64,000 nt of DNA from Tubulanus polymorphus (Eukaryota; Nemertea; Palaeonemertea; Tubulaniformes; Tubulanidae): positions 6,333,001 to 6,397,000 of the forward strand of contig NC_134029.1 of NCBI RefSeq assembly GCF_964204645.1, in the 5' to 3' direction. The notes beneath the pieces are model-generated. The model made no database searches and was not told where the DNA came from. It was given only the letters and a program-made list of their open reading frames with translations. Numbering within the stretch: the stretch's first letter is position 1; every line of letters starts with the position of its first letter. A program made the position numbers and the translations under genes. Positions 46,899-59,400 of this stretch are shown piece by piece.

Positions 46899-47006
46899 AT
46901 GACCGAACGACCGGCGTCAGTGCGGAGTCAGACTGGCCGCGATTTCATGAGAAGAAATTACCAACGAGACTTTAGTTTGGATGACGATTTTTACAGGCAA
47001 TACAAG
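46899..47006 (+). CDS. Candidate first coding exon, possibly an alternative start of the guanylate cyclase gene
   Basis: ATG at 46899 opens 36 codons (MTERPASVRSQTGRDFMRRN, ending DDDFYRQYK) and ends in phase 0 at a good donor (AAG/GTATGA). The composition (Arg-rich, acidic cluster) looks like a real cytoplasmic N-terminus. It lies 1.5 kb upstream of the H-NOX first exon, and its phase would allow splicing to 48628. It could equally start another gene. Confidence 0.4.
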
Positions 47007-48119
47007 GTATGAATCATATACGGAGGCTTTTGACCGGTGGTGGTACCGAGCTCCTAGATCATTAGCGATTTTTCATTAGTCAACCAACCTGACTGTTTAG
47101 TTGGTTCTATTGAATATGATTATCGAAACAGAATATTTGTACCTGTTTCTTATTTCATTTCCGAAGACCTTGGAATCAGACACGCCTTAACATAAATAGT
47201 TACGCAACATACTGTCCAGTCGTTAGTTTCGCGCCAAACCATCGCGATGAATTGCGAATACCAGCTGCGAATACAACTATATATACATATACACATATAT
47301 TGTATATATGATAATATTTTCATTGATATATTGTATTGGGCCTATTGTACGTGAAAACTTATTAGAACAGTAATTGCCTTTACAGAGTACTTAAGATACT
47401 GGAAATAATTATCTCGGGTATCCTTGGTGATAGGAGTTTGTCCACCGATGAAGTCTAATGACGTGCAGTGTCATGGCAGAACATAATAATATCATCATAT
47501 ATAAGCTTACATGTGTTTTTGTATATAGGTGCGTAGAATGAAATCGATGTTATACCAGCGGCAATATAATTGTTTGATCTGCTAAAAGGTTGCACAGTTT
47601 TTCAGGTAGCAAACAGCACGACATGCGCGATCGAGAAAATGGCAACAAAATTAGTTCAAAATATTGTCGGTAGACAAACATCCGCCTACTCCTATCGTTG
47701 CAAACTAAGTAATTGCAATCAAATTAGTGTCTGTCCTTCGTAATGGCCCCGTCCCATGAACATCAATAACAACAACAAATATCTTCATGACGATTGTTTT
47801 AAAACCTTTTCAATATAAGTCTTAATGAAATGCAGTCGTTACTTTGAGGAAGTGATCCAAGTATGTTCTACTGCATCATTCACCAGCGTCTGATGTACCA
47901 CAGGTGGTTTAGGCTTACCAGTCTTGCGTAGTGACGCTCAAGGACTGGGTGAATACTGCCAGTGACGTCATCCGTTACGATATCCGGGCCGCATTGGCCG
48001 CTTTTTGTACCCATAGAAATTGAGATTACCGTGATTAGAAAATTAGTCTTGTCAGAATGAAGAAAATCATTCTTACGAAAGTGACTCTGTAATTAACGCT
48101 TGATTATACTTGTCGTCAG

Positions 48120-48303
48120 GAATTTCCTCTTCGGTGCAATATTCTGCATAGTGTTCGGAGCGACGAACTTCGGCACTTTCCTAATTAGAACTGTCAACGG
48201 CGCCGTATATGATAATGCAACGTGTCGACGCTTCCTATTTATTCCCGAAGTACTCGAATTCATTAACGCTCATGACGACATGTCAGGCAACGTTTTAATA
48301 TAA
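48120..48303 (+). other. Candidate exon with one hydrophobic segment (hypothetical)
   Basis: After GTCGTCAG the plus strand is open to a stop at 48301. It encodes NFLFGAIFCIVFGATNFGTF (membrane-like), then VNGAVYDNATCRR with a potential N-glycosylation site. It needs a preceding exon ending in phase 2; the exon at 46899 ends in phase 0, so they do not join. Low support. Confidence 0.22.
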
Positions 48304-48504
48304 ATTCACGCACCTACTGGAAAATAGTCACTGATATACAATTTATGGTCGTTGCGACGATGTCCATTAACGCTGCAAATTTAACTTTCTATATTTATTT
48401 ATTTTCACATAAAATCACGCGAAACATCAGGAATACAGATGGTGTAGTTATTTCGATCGGGACATTTTTTTAATTCAATAGATTTTACGTATATCCGACG
48501 CAGC

Positions 48505-48701
48505 ATGGTAAGTTTCTAAGAGAAATATTCCCCACATCCCTTTCCCAAAAATATTCTAACCTATATCTTTAAAACGTATCTCGATAATGGATCTGATTTA
48601 GAATACGTTCATTTGTTTTAATTTCAGTATGGGTTTATCCATTGCGCATTAGCCGACCTTGTCATCAAGCAATTTGGCGAAGAGAAATGGCGAGCGATTA
48701 T
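48505..48701 (+). CDS. Soluble guanylate cyclase beta-like subunit, first two coding exons (partial)
   Basis: The first coding exon ends exactly with the start codon: ATG at 48505-48507 is followed at once by the donor GTAAGT. The next exon (48628-48701, acceptor TTTCAG, donor GTAAGT, phase 2) encodes YGFIHCALADLVIKQFGEEK and then WRAIM. MYGF...L..LV...FGEE.W is the opening of the heme-binding H-NOX (HNOB) domain of nitric-oxide receptor guanylate cyclase beta subunits. These subunits pair with alpha subunits and make cGMP when NO binds. It is closest in feel to beta-1/beta-2 and not the short-start atypical insect forms. The following exons (heme His, catalytic domain) were not recognised up to 64000, so the gene continues through a long intron or out of the window. 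The match is short but specific. Confidence 0.7.
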
Positions 48702-51100
48702 GTAAGTAACGATATGTATATTCGTTTTTGAAAGTTTGAGAAAAATTTAGGAACTGGACGATACACATTAGAAATTACTTTTTACCAGCGAAGTCTATTT
48801 CTTTTTGGGAATTCGAAATATATATTGCATTACAAACCTCGGAAAGAATTACCGAGGTATGAAATATACTAGAAAAATTAATTTTACGTTTAAACCAATT
48901 TTCAAATCGTATATCTTCGTTCGCACGAGGAAAGAAAATCCCTTCTCTCCCCATGGGGGTTAAACACAATAAACCCCAGTGTGGCAGCACCGTAATCAAT
49001 TAATTAGCTTATGCGTCTGAAATCAAAGCTATGTTCGCTTTAATGTTAATCGAATTAAAATCTAGGGATTATAAAGTTTGTAGGCTATTTTGAGGACAAT
49101 TTATGATTATCATGAGAGCAACAGGGAAATCATTCAGAAAGAATATTTTTGAAAAAAAAGTTTATATTTACTTCGTGCTCTATATTATGGTCATTTGGTA
49201 CTATAAGCAACGCGCATTGAAGGCCAGACAAGGAAGATAGAGATCGTCCAATCCAAAAGAGCTGTCTATTCAGGTTTCTCTGCCTCCCCCCCCCCCCCAA
49301 AAAAAGAAAATTGGAATTAAAATGCTAGGTACAGCCCTCTGTGCCGCTGATCGAATATTTTATTGTTACTACGGACGACTATTGAGCAACCCGATTTTTG
49401 TAGAATCGTTTGATGTTATATTTCGACATTGGCAGATTATAAATGCAATCAAGGACGCCGATTTCTCCAATGATATTCTAGATGTTGGAATAAGTTCGAC
49501 GATAGATGGCAAACACCGCGTGTACGTATAGCATCGAGCCAAATTGTTACATGGACGAATAACAGTAACAAAATTCGCTTTTCTACTTTTCAAGAACATT
49601 TTGAATTTAATCGGGCTTACTGAACGGCACTGAACTTGAGATGTTAGCTTTTTAGATCTTATTCATTGGGCTATCTTAACTATCAACTGTGCCAATAAAA
49701 AAATCAGCACCGAGAATTGACACGAATACGGGGGAATTCCCAGATGAATCTCTTGATAGATAACAAAACACAATTTCGACGTTAAACGCATCACGGAAAT
49801 AAATCTCATTTATGATTATCATAAAATCGTTAGTAATATAAATCATATCACCATTAAGTACCGTACATCGATTCTATGACTTATGTATATACTAGTAGTC
49901 ACATCTAAGTAAATAAATACCTATTTCTACATTTATTTAAATTCAAACTCCTTGTAGGCCTATATTTTTTTCAAAAAAAAAAGTAAGATAGATCTTTATC
50001 TCGACGAAGACTTTTCCCAGCTGTTACAGTCATAGTCAGTGTATACACAGGCGACACACCACCGTCTGGCTTTTTTTTATTATTCTATCTTCAGAGACAT
50101 TTCGAGGGCTCGTATACACCGTCCATCAATCATTATATATTATCAATGAAGTTATTATATATATAAATTATTAATACGATCGACGGTAAGGGCTATTACT
50201 CGTCGATATCAAAACGTTAAATGTTTGCCTACGATATATAAAATGCACATGCGACGTAACGAGATTTTGTAGTGGAACTGTACATTTCAAAGAAAACATC
50301 TGCTTGTTAAACTGTTTGTACACTTTTGAATTCGTTTGTACTCCATAATTCTGGATTTTTCCACGAATGCTCGAGTCTCGCTGCGGAACTCTTGACTGTT
50401 TTTCAATTCCGCATTACCATGAAAACTAAAATTGAGGTAAGTAAAGTTTGTTTCCTGGCTGAAATTCTAGTTTTCAGGAGAAAATCAAATAATCTATATG
50501 AGCGTTTACTGGCGAAACACTTTTTCTTAAAACTACATTATGTTAACAGAGCCTTATTCAAAATATGTATATCTGATTTTTTTCTATACTATTTATATTA
50601 CACGTTTATTAGTACTCGAGCTAAAAATTAATAAGTGGCTTTGGATGTCAATGAGTTGATTTTCTATCGGCATGAATATTCTTCTATGCCTATCTTTTCA
50701 CCCACCCAGTTCGGAACCTGTGCATAAAGTCGATAGTTCCTCAGTCGCGATTTATTCAGTCAGATTATTTTTGATCAGTAAATGGAAAGATCTGTATACT
50801 CGAACGCTGCAGGGGTGCAGATGGGGCGTATTGATTGGTTATTGATTATCGATCGATCGGGTAAAATCTGTCTAGTAAATGGATCGACGTCTGCAGACTC
50901 TTTACCTGCTGACAGAACGTCGGTTGCTATGACCAACATCCACGGAACGCTTCACCGTTAATGAGTGGATATTCTTACCCCGCGACCTCCACAGTGGCTG
51001 ATGGTAGTTACTGGACGCTCCATTTTCAATCACCGCCGATTTAAGTCAGCGATTCGGCAGTGAGGACGGTCCGTAATGCTACTGTGGCATGTGGTGATCC
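48702..51100. other. Probable intron/intergenic DNA
   Basis: No gene confirmed. A plus-strand frame at 49329-49531 after a weak acceptor (containing RLLSNPIFVESFDVIFRHW) is open for about 67 codons but cannot continue the guanylate cyclase frame. A C-run precedes it at 49288-49300. An ATG-led 6-codon exon with a GTAAGT donor is possible at 50420-50437. The rest is AT-rich and featureless. Confidence 0.35.
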
Positions 51101-51319
51101 GTAAGGTCCGCTAGTGTGCAATACGCCACTAACGCTGGCCTCTCCAATTCAACTAAAATCATCCATAATTCTCAATAAGATAATCGGCGAATATATATTG
51201 CGCTAGTGGTTCGCTAGTAAGGTTCGCTAGTGTGCAATACGCCACTAACGCTGGCTTCTCCAATTCAACTAAAATCATCCATAATTCTTAATAAGATAAT
51301 CGGCGAATATATATTGCGC
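51101..51319. repeat. Tandem duplication, about 103-bp unit at 116-bp period
   Basis: Copies 51101-51203 and 51217-51319 both run from GTAAGG(T)(C/T)CGCTAGTGTG to AATATATATTGCGC. They are separated by 13 bp and differ at about three positions. Confidence 0.95.
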
Positions 51320-51814
51320 CATATGTGAGATCAATCCAAGTTTACCTAGAGATGTGATAGATAATTCTTTGATATGAGCGGCTTGAAAAATGAGTATCTA
51401 TTCTGATAAAGTACGTCATACATCTAAGCTGCACCATCTCGTGGGATAGTTGGTGCGCTGAGAAATGCTAATTTCGACGATGCTCGAAAATTTACGTAAA
51501 GCATAATTCGACATTAGGTACATCACTGTATAGCGGATTTAAAGCCCAGTCATGTTAACGAACTTTGAAATAATTCTACGATTGTATCACGGAGATCTGT
51601 TGAAATAACGACTGTTCGTTTATCAAATTTGGACTGCTGGTTTTGATTAGTGAAATCGTGTGTTCATTGTTCCGATATAGTGAATCCGCCGCACGATGCA
51701 CGCTCCTCTGGGACGAATTACAAATTGAAGTGAAATTAAAATAGATCTGGCGATAAAACCGTGTTAACTTTGAAGCTATAATTCAACATTAGATGGATCG
51801 TATACTATGATTGC

Positions 51815-52560
51815 ACTCTTATATTAATTGTAAGGGGCATGATATACTATTTTCTATTTGTACAACTTGGCGTCTATTTTGAAGATAATTTCTAAACCAA
51901 AGTAGGGACAATCCCTTGAAGTTTTTCTAGTAGGAATTGATGGTTTGTAATGCTTTAGAGAGATCTTCAAATACAATTGAAATCTTTGTATAATCAACGT
52001 TATAAGATATTTTGTCGATCAATTTGATCAAAGTAATTGCAAGAGAATGGTTTTTCCGGAAACCGAATTGACTTGAAGAAATTATGTGGAACTTTTTCCT
52101 AAAAATTACTAGTTTCCTTAGGTAGAATAGAGATCAGGCGGTAGTTATTGAATAATTCTGTATTTCCACTTTTAAAAAGTGGTCGAACTCGAGCAGTTTT
52201 AAGGTCATCGGAAAGGATTTCGCTCGAAAGGCTTAAATCAATGATATGAGAAAGTATATAACAACTTTCACCACTTTCAATTACTTATTTCATCAATTCC
52301 GATCCCTTTATCTATATCAAATTGATTAACAATGTCAAAAGTGTAGTGGAAAAGAAATTCAAATTTTCATTTGGGGGGGATGAATTAGAAAGTCATGAAA
52401 ACCAAACCTGGGCCTGAATTCTTTTGCCAGATTTTCCCTGGCATTAGCAAAACATTTATTGAACTCGTTGACAATGTGACCGCAAATTCTAAAGGTATCG
52501 GATAATTTATTCTTATTTCTAGATTTACGTAATCTATGATAGCCCAGGTTTTTCAAAAGA
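51815..52560 (-). mobile_element. Decayed LINE reverse-transcriptase fragment
   Basis: Read on the minus strand with several frame changes, the segment gives pieces of a non-LTR reverse transcriptase in the right order: SSEILSDDLKTARVRPLFKS, then NNYRLISILP, then SQFGFRKNHSLAITLIKLID, then WFRNYLQNRRQVVQIE. These correspond to the K.TPLFKSG...NNYRPIS.LP...QFGFR..HST core of Jockey/CR1-like elements. Stops and frameshifts make it non-functional. The ends are uncertain, and the diverged 5' part may begin near 52560. Confidence 0.75.
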
Positions 52561-53347
52561 ATTATTGGAGGCAGCTAGTAGTTTTTTTTAGAGTATATTT
52601 ATCTTTCTCTGAGCGCGCTCATGATTAGATGAGGGGAAAAATATACTACACTTTCCAGTAGAACATAGAAAGAAACAATGCCACTATTCATTTCTAACTA
52701 GACATGGGGGAAACATTGTTCAATTTTCCTCGTGATTTCCTTCCCTTTTGCTGTAAATCACGATTGCGCTTTGGCGCTCTGTGCTTTTTCTTACCTCATA
52801 CAAAATTGCGAGTGAACTGAATTAAAGAATGCTAATTTCAGAATCCCTATCAATGCGCTCACCCGCACAAACGACGCTCGGATTTAGTTTCCAGACTTTG
52901 ATCAAACGCTCGACGAGCGACTTGAGGAATTACCCTGGGGAGTTAAAGCATCAGATCGTTAGATTTGAATATTTTCTCGGCCAATCTCCGCCCGCAGTCT
53001 GTCATCTGTCTTAACCGTCGGAATTCCAGGTGATTCTGTAATTCTTGTGAATTCTTCACGGGTATAACGAATAAAGATTAATACTTTTTGTTCTCATAAA
53101 AATCGGTTTTGTCACGGCCTGTTAGACCTGTTTGCTGTTAAATCGTAAAGTACTATATAGGCATACTACTATAAGAAATCATGTATTCGGATGTAGAAAA
53201 GTATATTAGCACCAAATCCGCATGGCTTATATTGTGAAAAGTCGATATTTCTGACAACTTCAATATTTCTTTCCTGATCTTCTTTTATCACTTCGACATT
53301 GATCGCTTTTAGCCGATCGACTCATCGTCGGTACGCACAGTTAGAAG
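52561..53347. other. No gene recognised
   Basis: A 61-codon plus-strand frame after a TTTCAG (52842 onward, containing RSPAQTTLGFSFQTLIKRS) is open to a stop at 53012-53014 but matches nothing known to me. Otherwise featureless. Confidence 0.3.
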
Positions 53348-53794
53348 ATGGGTTCTTTCCACGTTTTGTTGGCTTCATCCATCTTTGAACAATTGGACGA
53401 GAGAGATATCGAGATGGTGATACGGAGGGGAGAGCATGCTAATCAATGCCACGTCCGAGGCCTTATCAATAACCAACGTAGCGCGAAATCGCGATGCTAT
53501 ATCGACTGTCAATATTGGCAGACGATACAAACGATCGCTTATCATAAAACCGGTGTAATTAAAACGTGCTCACCTTCTCCCTCGTGTCAACGTCTGTACA
53601 CGATGATACGACCCGACGCTAACGACAAAATCGTTCATGTTAATCGACAACGTGCAGCCAAAGACGCTGTGCTGCTTTTGGGTATTTCAGTGCGCTCAAC
53701 CCGACTTTTTGCTGAAACTTCCCGGACAGTGTGCCTCCCTTTTGTTCTAACATTTGTTCGTTTCTTTTTACATAAGATCTGCAAATTTTTTTAA
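53348..53794 (+). CDS. Orphan ORF, 148 aa (hypothetical)
   Basis: ATG at 53348 begins an uninterrupted 148-codon frame, the longest in this half of the window outside known genes. It is more GC-rich than its surroundings and holds seven cysteines in its first two thirds (for example CYIDCQYW and KTCSPSPSCQRLY). There is no signal peptide; the C-terminus (VLTFVRFFLHKICKFF) is hydrophobic. No domain recognised and no clear partner exon. A relic of a mobile element or a lineage-specific gene are both possible. Confidence 0.25.
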   Translation: MGSFHVLLASSIFEQLDERDIEMVIRRGEHANQCHVRGLINNQRSAKSRCYIDCQYWQTIQTIAYHKTGVIKTCSPSPSCQRLYTMIRPDANDKIVHVNRQRAAKDAVLLLGISVRSTRLFAETSRTVCLPFVLTFVRFFLHKICKFF

Positions 53795-54002
53795 GGCCCG
53801 TATGTTTGCATGCGCGCGCACTTATACGCGTAATACGTCTAATGAAGGATTTTCAAGTTTCGAACATGGCCCGAGGTCTATGGATAACGACATACCCGAC
53901 TTCCAACGTATTAAGCTTTAAGAAGATTGCTAGATTTATCAATGTATATCACCGTACGTGAATATGTCGCAATTAGACCGCATTTTCAGCAGCATTAAGT
54001 GA

Positions 54003-54141
<139 letters not shown>

Positions 54142-54766
54142 CGGATTACTTTCGCTTGCAGGTATCCATACCAGGGTGTGGTGTGTGAACATATCATTGA
54201 ACGACGCGCGTCTATAGAGAAAAACATGGTATATCTTAAAGCTTGGTAAATCTTAAAAACTAACTGTTATATATCGTAACAAAACAAAAAAATGTTTTGG
54301 TTATGTTGATAATTGTATAAAAGGTCAGCGATACCAAATATTATATAGTGAGTAATTCTCTATTTTGAGGACATTTTGCCGAAAGCTAGCCTATATTTCA
54401 TTGGTCGGATTATTGGTTTTCATGATTGATGCAGTTCCGCCGAGCCTGCTGCAACAGTCCGAGCAACCTAACTGAATCATGACCAAACGTTTGTCATGTA
54501 TTCTAAAAAATCATGGATTTTAAATTCGTATAAAATGATATATAGAAATCTGTTTCATATTAAAGTTAATATTAAACAAGTGTTTAAAGTTAACAATGAA
54601 TACAGGAGGAGATACATAACGGATACAAGCGTCAATTAATCATAGATTTGATCTGAAGTATGTTGGAGTATCTCTTCATTAATACTCAGTGGCGTTCCAT
54701 CGTGCCGCACATCCGTCAAATTGAACATTTCTTCCGTATACTTTGTTGTTCAACACGCGCATTTAC

Positions 54767-54898
54767 ATGACTAAAACGAAATTCGATTCGACGAACATTT
54801 TTTTTGATCGATTTGAGCGAGTCTTTAGAAGGAGAATGTGATGGCGGTGGCGCCGGTGGTGGTCGTATTATTCGCTCTATTGTCGGATTCCGATCCAT
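54767..54898 (-). CDS. Candidate first coding exon on the minus strand (hypothetical)
   Basis: ATG at 54898 (minus strand) opens 44 codons (MDRNPTIERIIRPPPAPPPS, then SLKSIKKNVRRIEFRFSH) up to a phase-0 donor CAT/GTAAAT. The Pro-rich, basic composition resembles a cytoplasmic N-terminus of a membrane or adaptor protein. No downstream exon was found to the left. Confidence 0.3.
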
Positions 54899-56349
54899 CG
54901 TGCTGAAGGTAACAACAACAACAACTACGATTTATTGGTAATTCTCAGTGTTGTGGCCTCAGATACGGTTCTGTCTAAACGGCGCGATCGCACTCGGCTG
55001 TCAACTGTCAGAGACGAGTGTATGGTTCCATCAAGGCACTGCAGTGCCGTTACTGTAAATACGACAATGACGAAATTTCTTAACATATCTTATAGAAAAC
55101 GGAAGAATGGATATTTTACATTTGTTTCGGATCGTCTCCCGTCTTCTTTTTGGATAACATCACAAGTTAGCAGCTATGTCTTGTTTCGATAGTGTTCGGC
55201 AGTTTTCATCAGGTTTAAGATACAGCGTACAAATCTGAACGGTGGAATATCTTATACTGAACATTTGTTGATTCGACACCCACCGGCTTGGCGCTGTCTC
55301 GTGTTCTTATTCTCTCTCTCACTCTCTCTCTCTATCCCAGTTTCAAGTAATGACTGGAGCCGGCATGAAATATTGAACGTTGTTGAAGATTAGAAGAAAA
55401 ACGTTTCGTGAGCGAGAGATATCCTCTGAAATATCGTGTTCGGAAATTCGGGATGAATTATTCAGTTTATCCAGGACCCGGCGTTCCTAAACAGACGATA
55501 TACGTGAACCGACGACCGCCGTCGGTTTCGTATTTCTTGTAATAGCGTTCAGCTGAACACGCGTTGGATTTTTATCGGACATCTCGTTGTTTTTTCTTCG
55601 TTGTGTCGGACACGCACGTATAGCCGACACAAGCTGCTGGAACTCAACGTTAACAATACTAAAATGATGCTAGACGATAAAGCCTTATGTGTCGGCAATT
55701 AAAATAACACGCGAATACAGGAATTATATAGTTTGAGCTTCGGAGTGATTCGGTCTACTTGCTCTAGAAGTAGCTATGACAACAGATACCTGAAAAAAGT
55801 GATGACAACTTAGTTGCCGAGCCCAACGTGATTTGAGTTGAAATGATTCGTCGATATCGATAGTAACCCTGAGAAGCAACGAGGCTTTAAATTCGAGACT
55901 CTACTTTATACTGTGTATAATTTTTCTCAAGATTGTTATAAATTCAATTTTAGACATCGCGAAAAGACAAAGAGACATGAAGCGGAAATGAGTACAGAAA
56001 GTAACGTTGCATTAACGTTCTAAATTGAACGTGCATCTAATGGATTGACATATATCCAGGATGCGTATGCTCCGAGGCGTGACTCCATCGCAGAAAGAGC
56101 CTTTGTAAAATCGAAAAACTAATCAAAAGCTCTCCTCACTTCGCAAAATTGAGTTTATCGCAAGGAAGTCAAGAGATTCGCGCCCGTAACATGCTTCTTC
56201 TATGCGGTTGCCGAAAAGTCTTCGTAGTTTAAAGGATGCCTTCATGCAACAACATTGTGCCATTCTTGCAAAAGCGATGATCTTACGCTTGTCGACGTTT
56301 GGCGGAGCGTTGAGAATGTTTTCTGAACGGAGTTGAAAATCTTAGGAAC
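54899..56349. other. No gene recognised
   Basis: Contains a short CT microsatellite at 55310-55335 and isolated open frames (for example plus 54935-55192) without motifs or clear splice structure. Confidence 0.35.
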
Positions 56350-56444
56350 ATGACAGTAACGATGTCTGTTTTCATGACGACATACGACCGACCTGCACCA
56401 ACAGGTGGTTCGGTACCCATGTCTCGGATTCTACAAGTGCTCCG
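56350..56444 (+). CDS. Candidate first coding exon (hypothetical)
   Basis: ATG at 56350 opens 31 codons (MTVTMSVFMTTYDRPAPTGG, then SVPMSRILQVLR) ending in phase 2 at an excellent donor (CCG/GTAAGT). Any of three in-frame ATGs could start it. No continuation was found in the next 7.5 kb and no family is recognised. Confidence 0.3.
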
Positions 56445-59400
56445 GTAAGTGAAATCACGACGCTTCTTTTAATGTCAGCAATTCTGTCTTTTGCTCCATT
56501 TAAGTTGGTCAGTTGTTGTTTCGAAAAAAAATCCCACCATGTCGATATTGAGAACTAACTGTACAGTACCATTTTAGAATTTGTATTAGGACTCGTAGAC
56601 GGGTCATATACACAGCTGGAATGGATGGTGGCATTGAAGGCCTTCGAGTTATGGCGACAGGCTAAGGTTCAGGAAGGCAAATCTGATCTTCTATACAGAC
56701 CTTTCGGTCGTTATTATATCACTAGCAAGATGTTATGGAAAATGTTTTCCATTTCCATATAATAAACGTATGCGTAATGCATCGAAAGAATATTCTGTAG
56801 CTGTACGTAAGCCAGAATTAATCTCCTGTCTTGGCAATAGTTACATCGTTATCCTTTATTGAGTTAATTTCAGCGTAACATAATCGATAATGAAGTCACG
56901 CTATATAAAACCACGGTAAAAACACTCAAATGATTGAGTTACGGGTTGGCTTTGATATTATAAACCTGGTAGTCTACAAATTGCACATGGGAATGGCACT
57001 TAACCATATACCCTTATCCTCCGTTTTCATATATTATATACATGTACCGTATCGGATGTTTTTTAAGTACTGAAAAGAAACTGTCGTTGTTTAAGGAAAC
57101 GATTACCGGTATTTCGCTTCGGTGCAACCGATCCTAGATGCAAGATAAAATACGCAATTCAGAGTCGGAGAACATTGACTCGCGCTGGTTTGTTCGATAG
57201 CAAAAACCGACGTTTTTGAAGTCCTTTGTTTACTTCATATTACCTCACGTATTGCACACGCGTGTAGTTTTGAATTTCAAGTTTGATATATTTGGAGCTT
57301 TTACAAACTGTTCGAGAAAAGCCTCTTACCTTTAGTTACAACACATCTCATTTAAAATCTTTATTTCGTTGATCCTGGGCATCGAGATGAACCGGGAGTT
57401 GCATCGAGGGGCTTATGCCAAAAAGAGATTCTTTAAACAGGATTGAATGCAAAAACGAATGCATTTATTGGCGCTTAGCAATTTCACGAGACGGGCGTTT
57501 AAAAAGGAAGCAGCAAAATCATATTCCGCGATGGAGTATTCTTCAGAGTCGCGCTAATTTAAATGCAGAAATCAATTGATCAATGGTGTATCAAATTATC
57601 GACGGTGAAAGTAGGCGGGCCATTGATGAATGTTACTCGTCACTCCATCGCATCAGCCGACAGTCGATCGACTTATACCGCGTAATAACTACCCCCGTAC
57701 ATTTCTACTGCGTAATATATCAAACACACAATGAACGACAGATTTAATAGTTTTTTGGCTTAAAGAAAACAGCCTCCGCTCCGTATTGTCGATACATATG
57801 AAGCAACGATTATATTGTCGCCGTAATATGAAGAAAAGCTTTTATTGCGCCTCGCGTGTGCTGCGCCAAAGGGGATGAAATTATTACGGAAAAACAGAAA
57901 AAGAAACTCGCTGATCATTCTCAGAGCTTATACCGAGGATTGCAACACAAAGCTTAATGTCACAAAACACAGTTTATCTGAGCTTTTTTCTTTGATGCGT
58001 TTAGTTTTACTAAGGTTGAAATGCATGATCTCGATGTCCACAGCAGCAGGGCAGTCTGCATGTCCGATGTGTTGTACCAGGACGATAGATCTAGCTTTCA
58101 AGTTTTCACAAAAAGCTACCTATGTTTTGATATTCTTTTTTTATTTGTCGCTGGTGCGTTTCATTTTAGTTAAGGTTGAATTCTCTGCATCGTCGGCATA
58201 TCCGTAGCGGTGGTCGGTCCATGTCGTGTCGCGTTGTTCGGGCATGATAGATCTAGTTTGAAAAAGTAAGCACGTCCAGATTACAATACGCATTGTGGGT
58301 GCATTCAGCGTGAATGATGATAAATGACATCAGTAACAACTCGCTTTTTCCCCATTCACGAGATACTCACGGCTCTAATCTGCAGTGTCACACGCGTTTA
58401 TGAAACGAACTAAACTTTAATTCGGGCCTTTCTACCGCAGGTTTACAATCGTTAACGACGAACCGCACAACCATAATTTGCATACGACGGATATTCAGAT
58501 GACAGCGTAATTGAACCGCGTGTTAAATTGGTCAATTACATCAATCCGAACCGACCGAGCAATCTATCCACATTCATGTATCTAATATTACTTCAATATG
58601 TTATATCTATTGATTTCTCTCGATATACTAAAAAGCACATATATATATCTCCAAATTATATTAACCTTTTATAAACCTATGACGAAAGTAAATGAACCAC
58701 AAGATCACGGTGGATGAATGGTGGATTCACGACATATATGCAAATTTGAAACAGAATCAAAAAACAGATTTGATATGGATAAAGATGGCGGATGAATGCC
58801 ACAGTTAGGAAGGGGCTACGGACTACGATTCGGACAAATCAATTCAATAAGGATTTATTGCCTCCACGTAACGGGATGTAATGGCGGGCAACGCCGAAAA
58901 AAATTATGACCCCTCTAATCCGTATAAGATATAATTGAAGTTAAGTATTACCGTTGGTTGGTTGTGTTGCAGTGAAATCATGTGCACCGCCGAGTGTGGT
59001 CACAGATATACCTGGCCGAAAGGTTATTGGTTAAAGTTAATGAAATTTATTCCGCAGAGCTCATCAGACAAACTAGTACGAATCAAGTCTATTTGATGAA
59101 ATTTGCGGACTCGGTCTGTGACAAATCAAACAATTTTCTTCTCTACTACGCCAATTGAAACATTAAATGAATTTAGAGATGTCGATTGATTGAGTTTAAA
59201 GCAATTTGTATGTGCTTAAACCAAAGGCAAGTTAGTATCGAGGATGGAACACCAGAATTTTAGGTGACGGATAACACAAGATCTGTATAAGAGAAATCTT
59301 TTATATTATGCGTTTTAATGTTGAGTTGTCACCGGTGCGTATTCCGACGTTTAGATTGTTAAGAATAGCGTCAAGCCTTTGAAAGAGGCCTTGGAGCATT

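Noticed and set aside
57845-58207. 120-codon plus-strand frame
   Set aside because: It begins without an ATG, has low-complexity Lys/Ser/Phe content and no motif.
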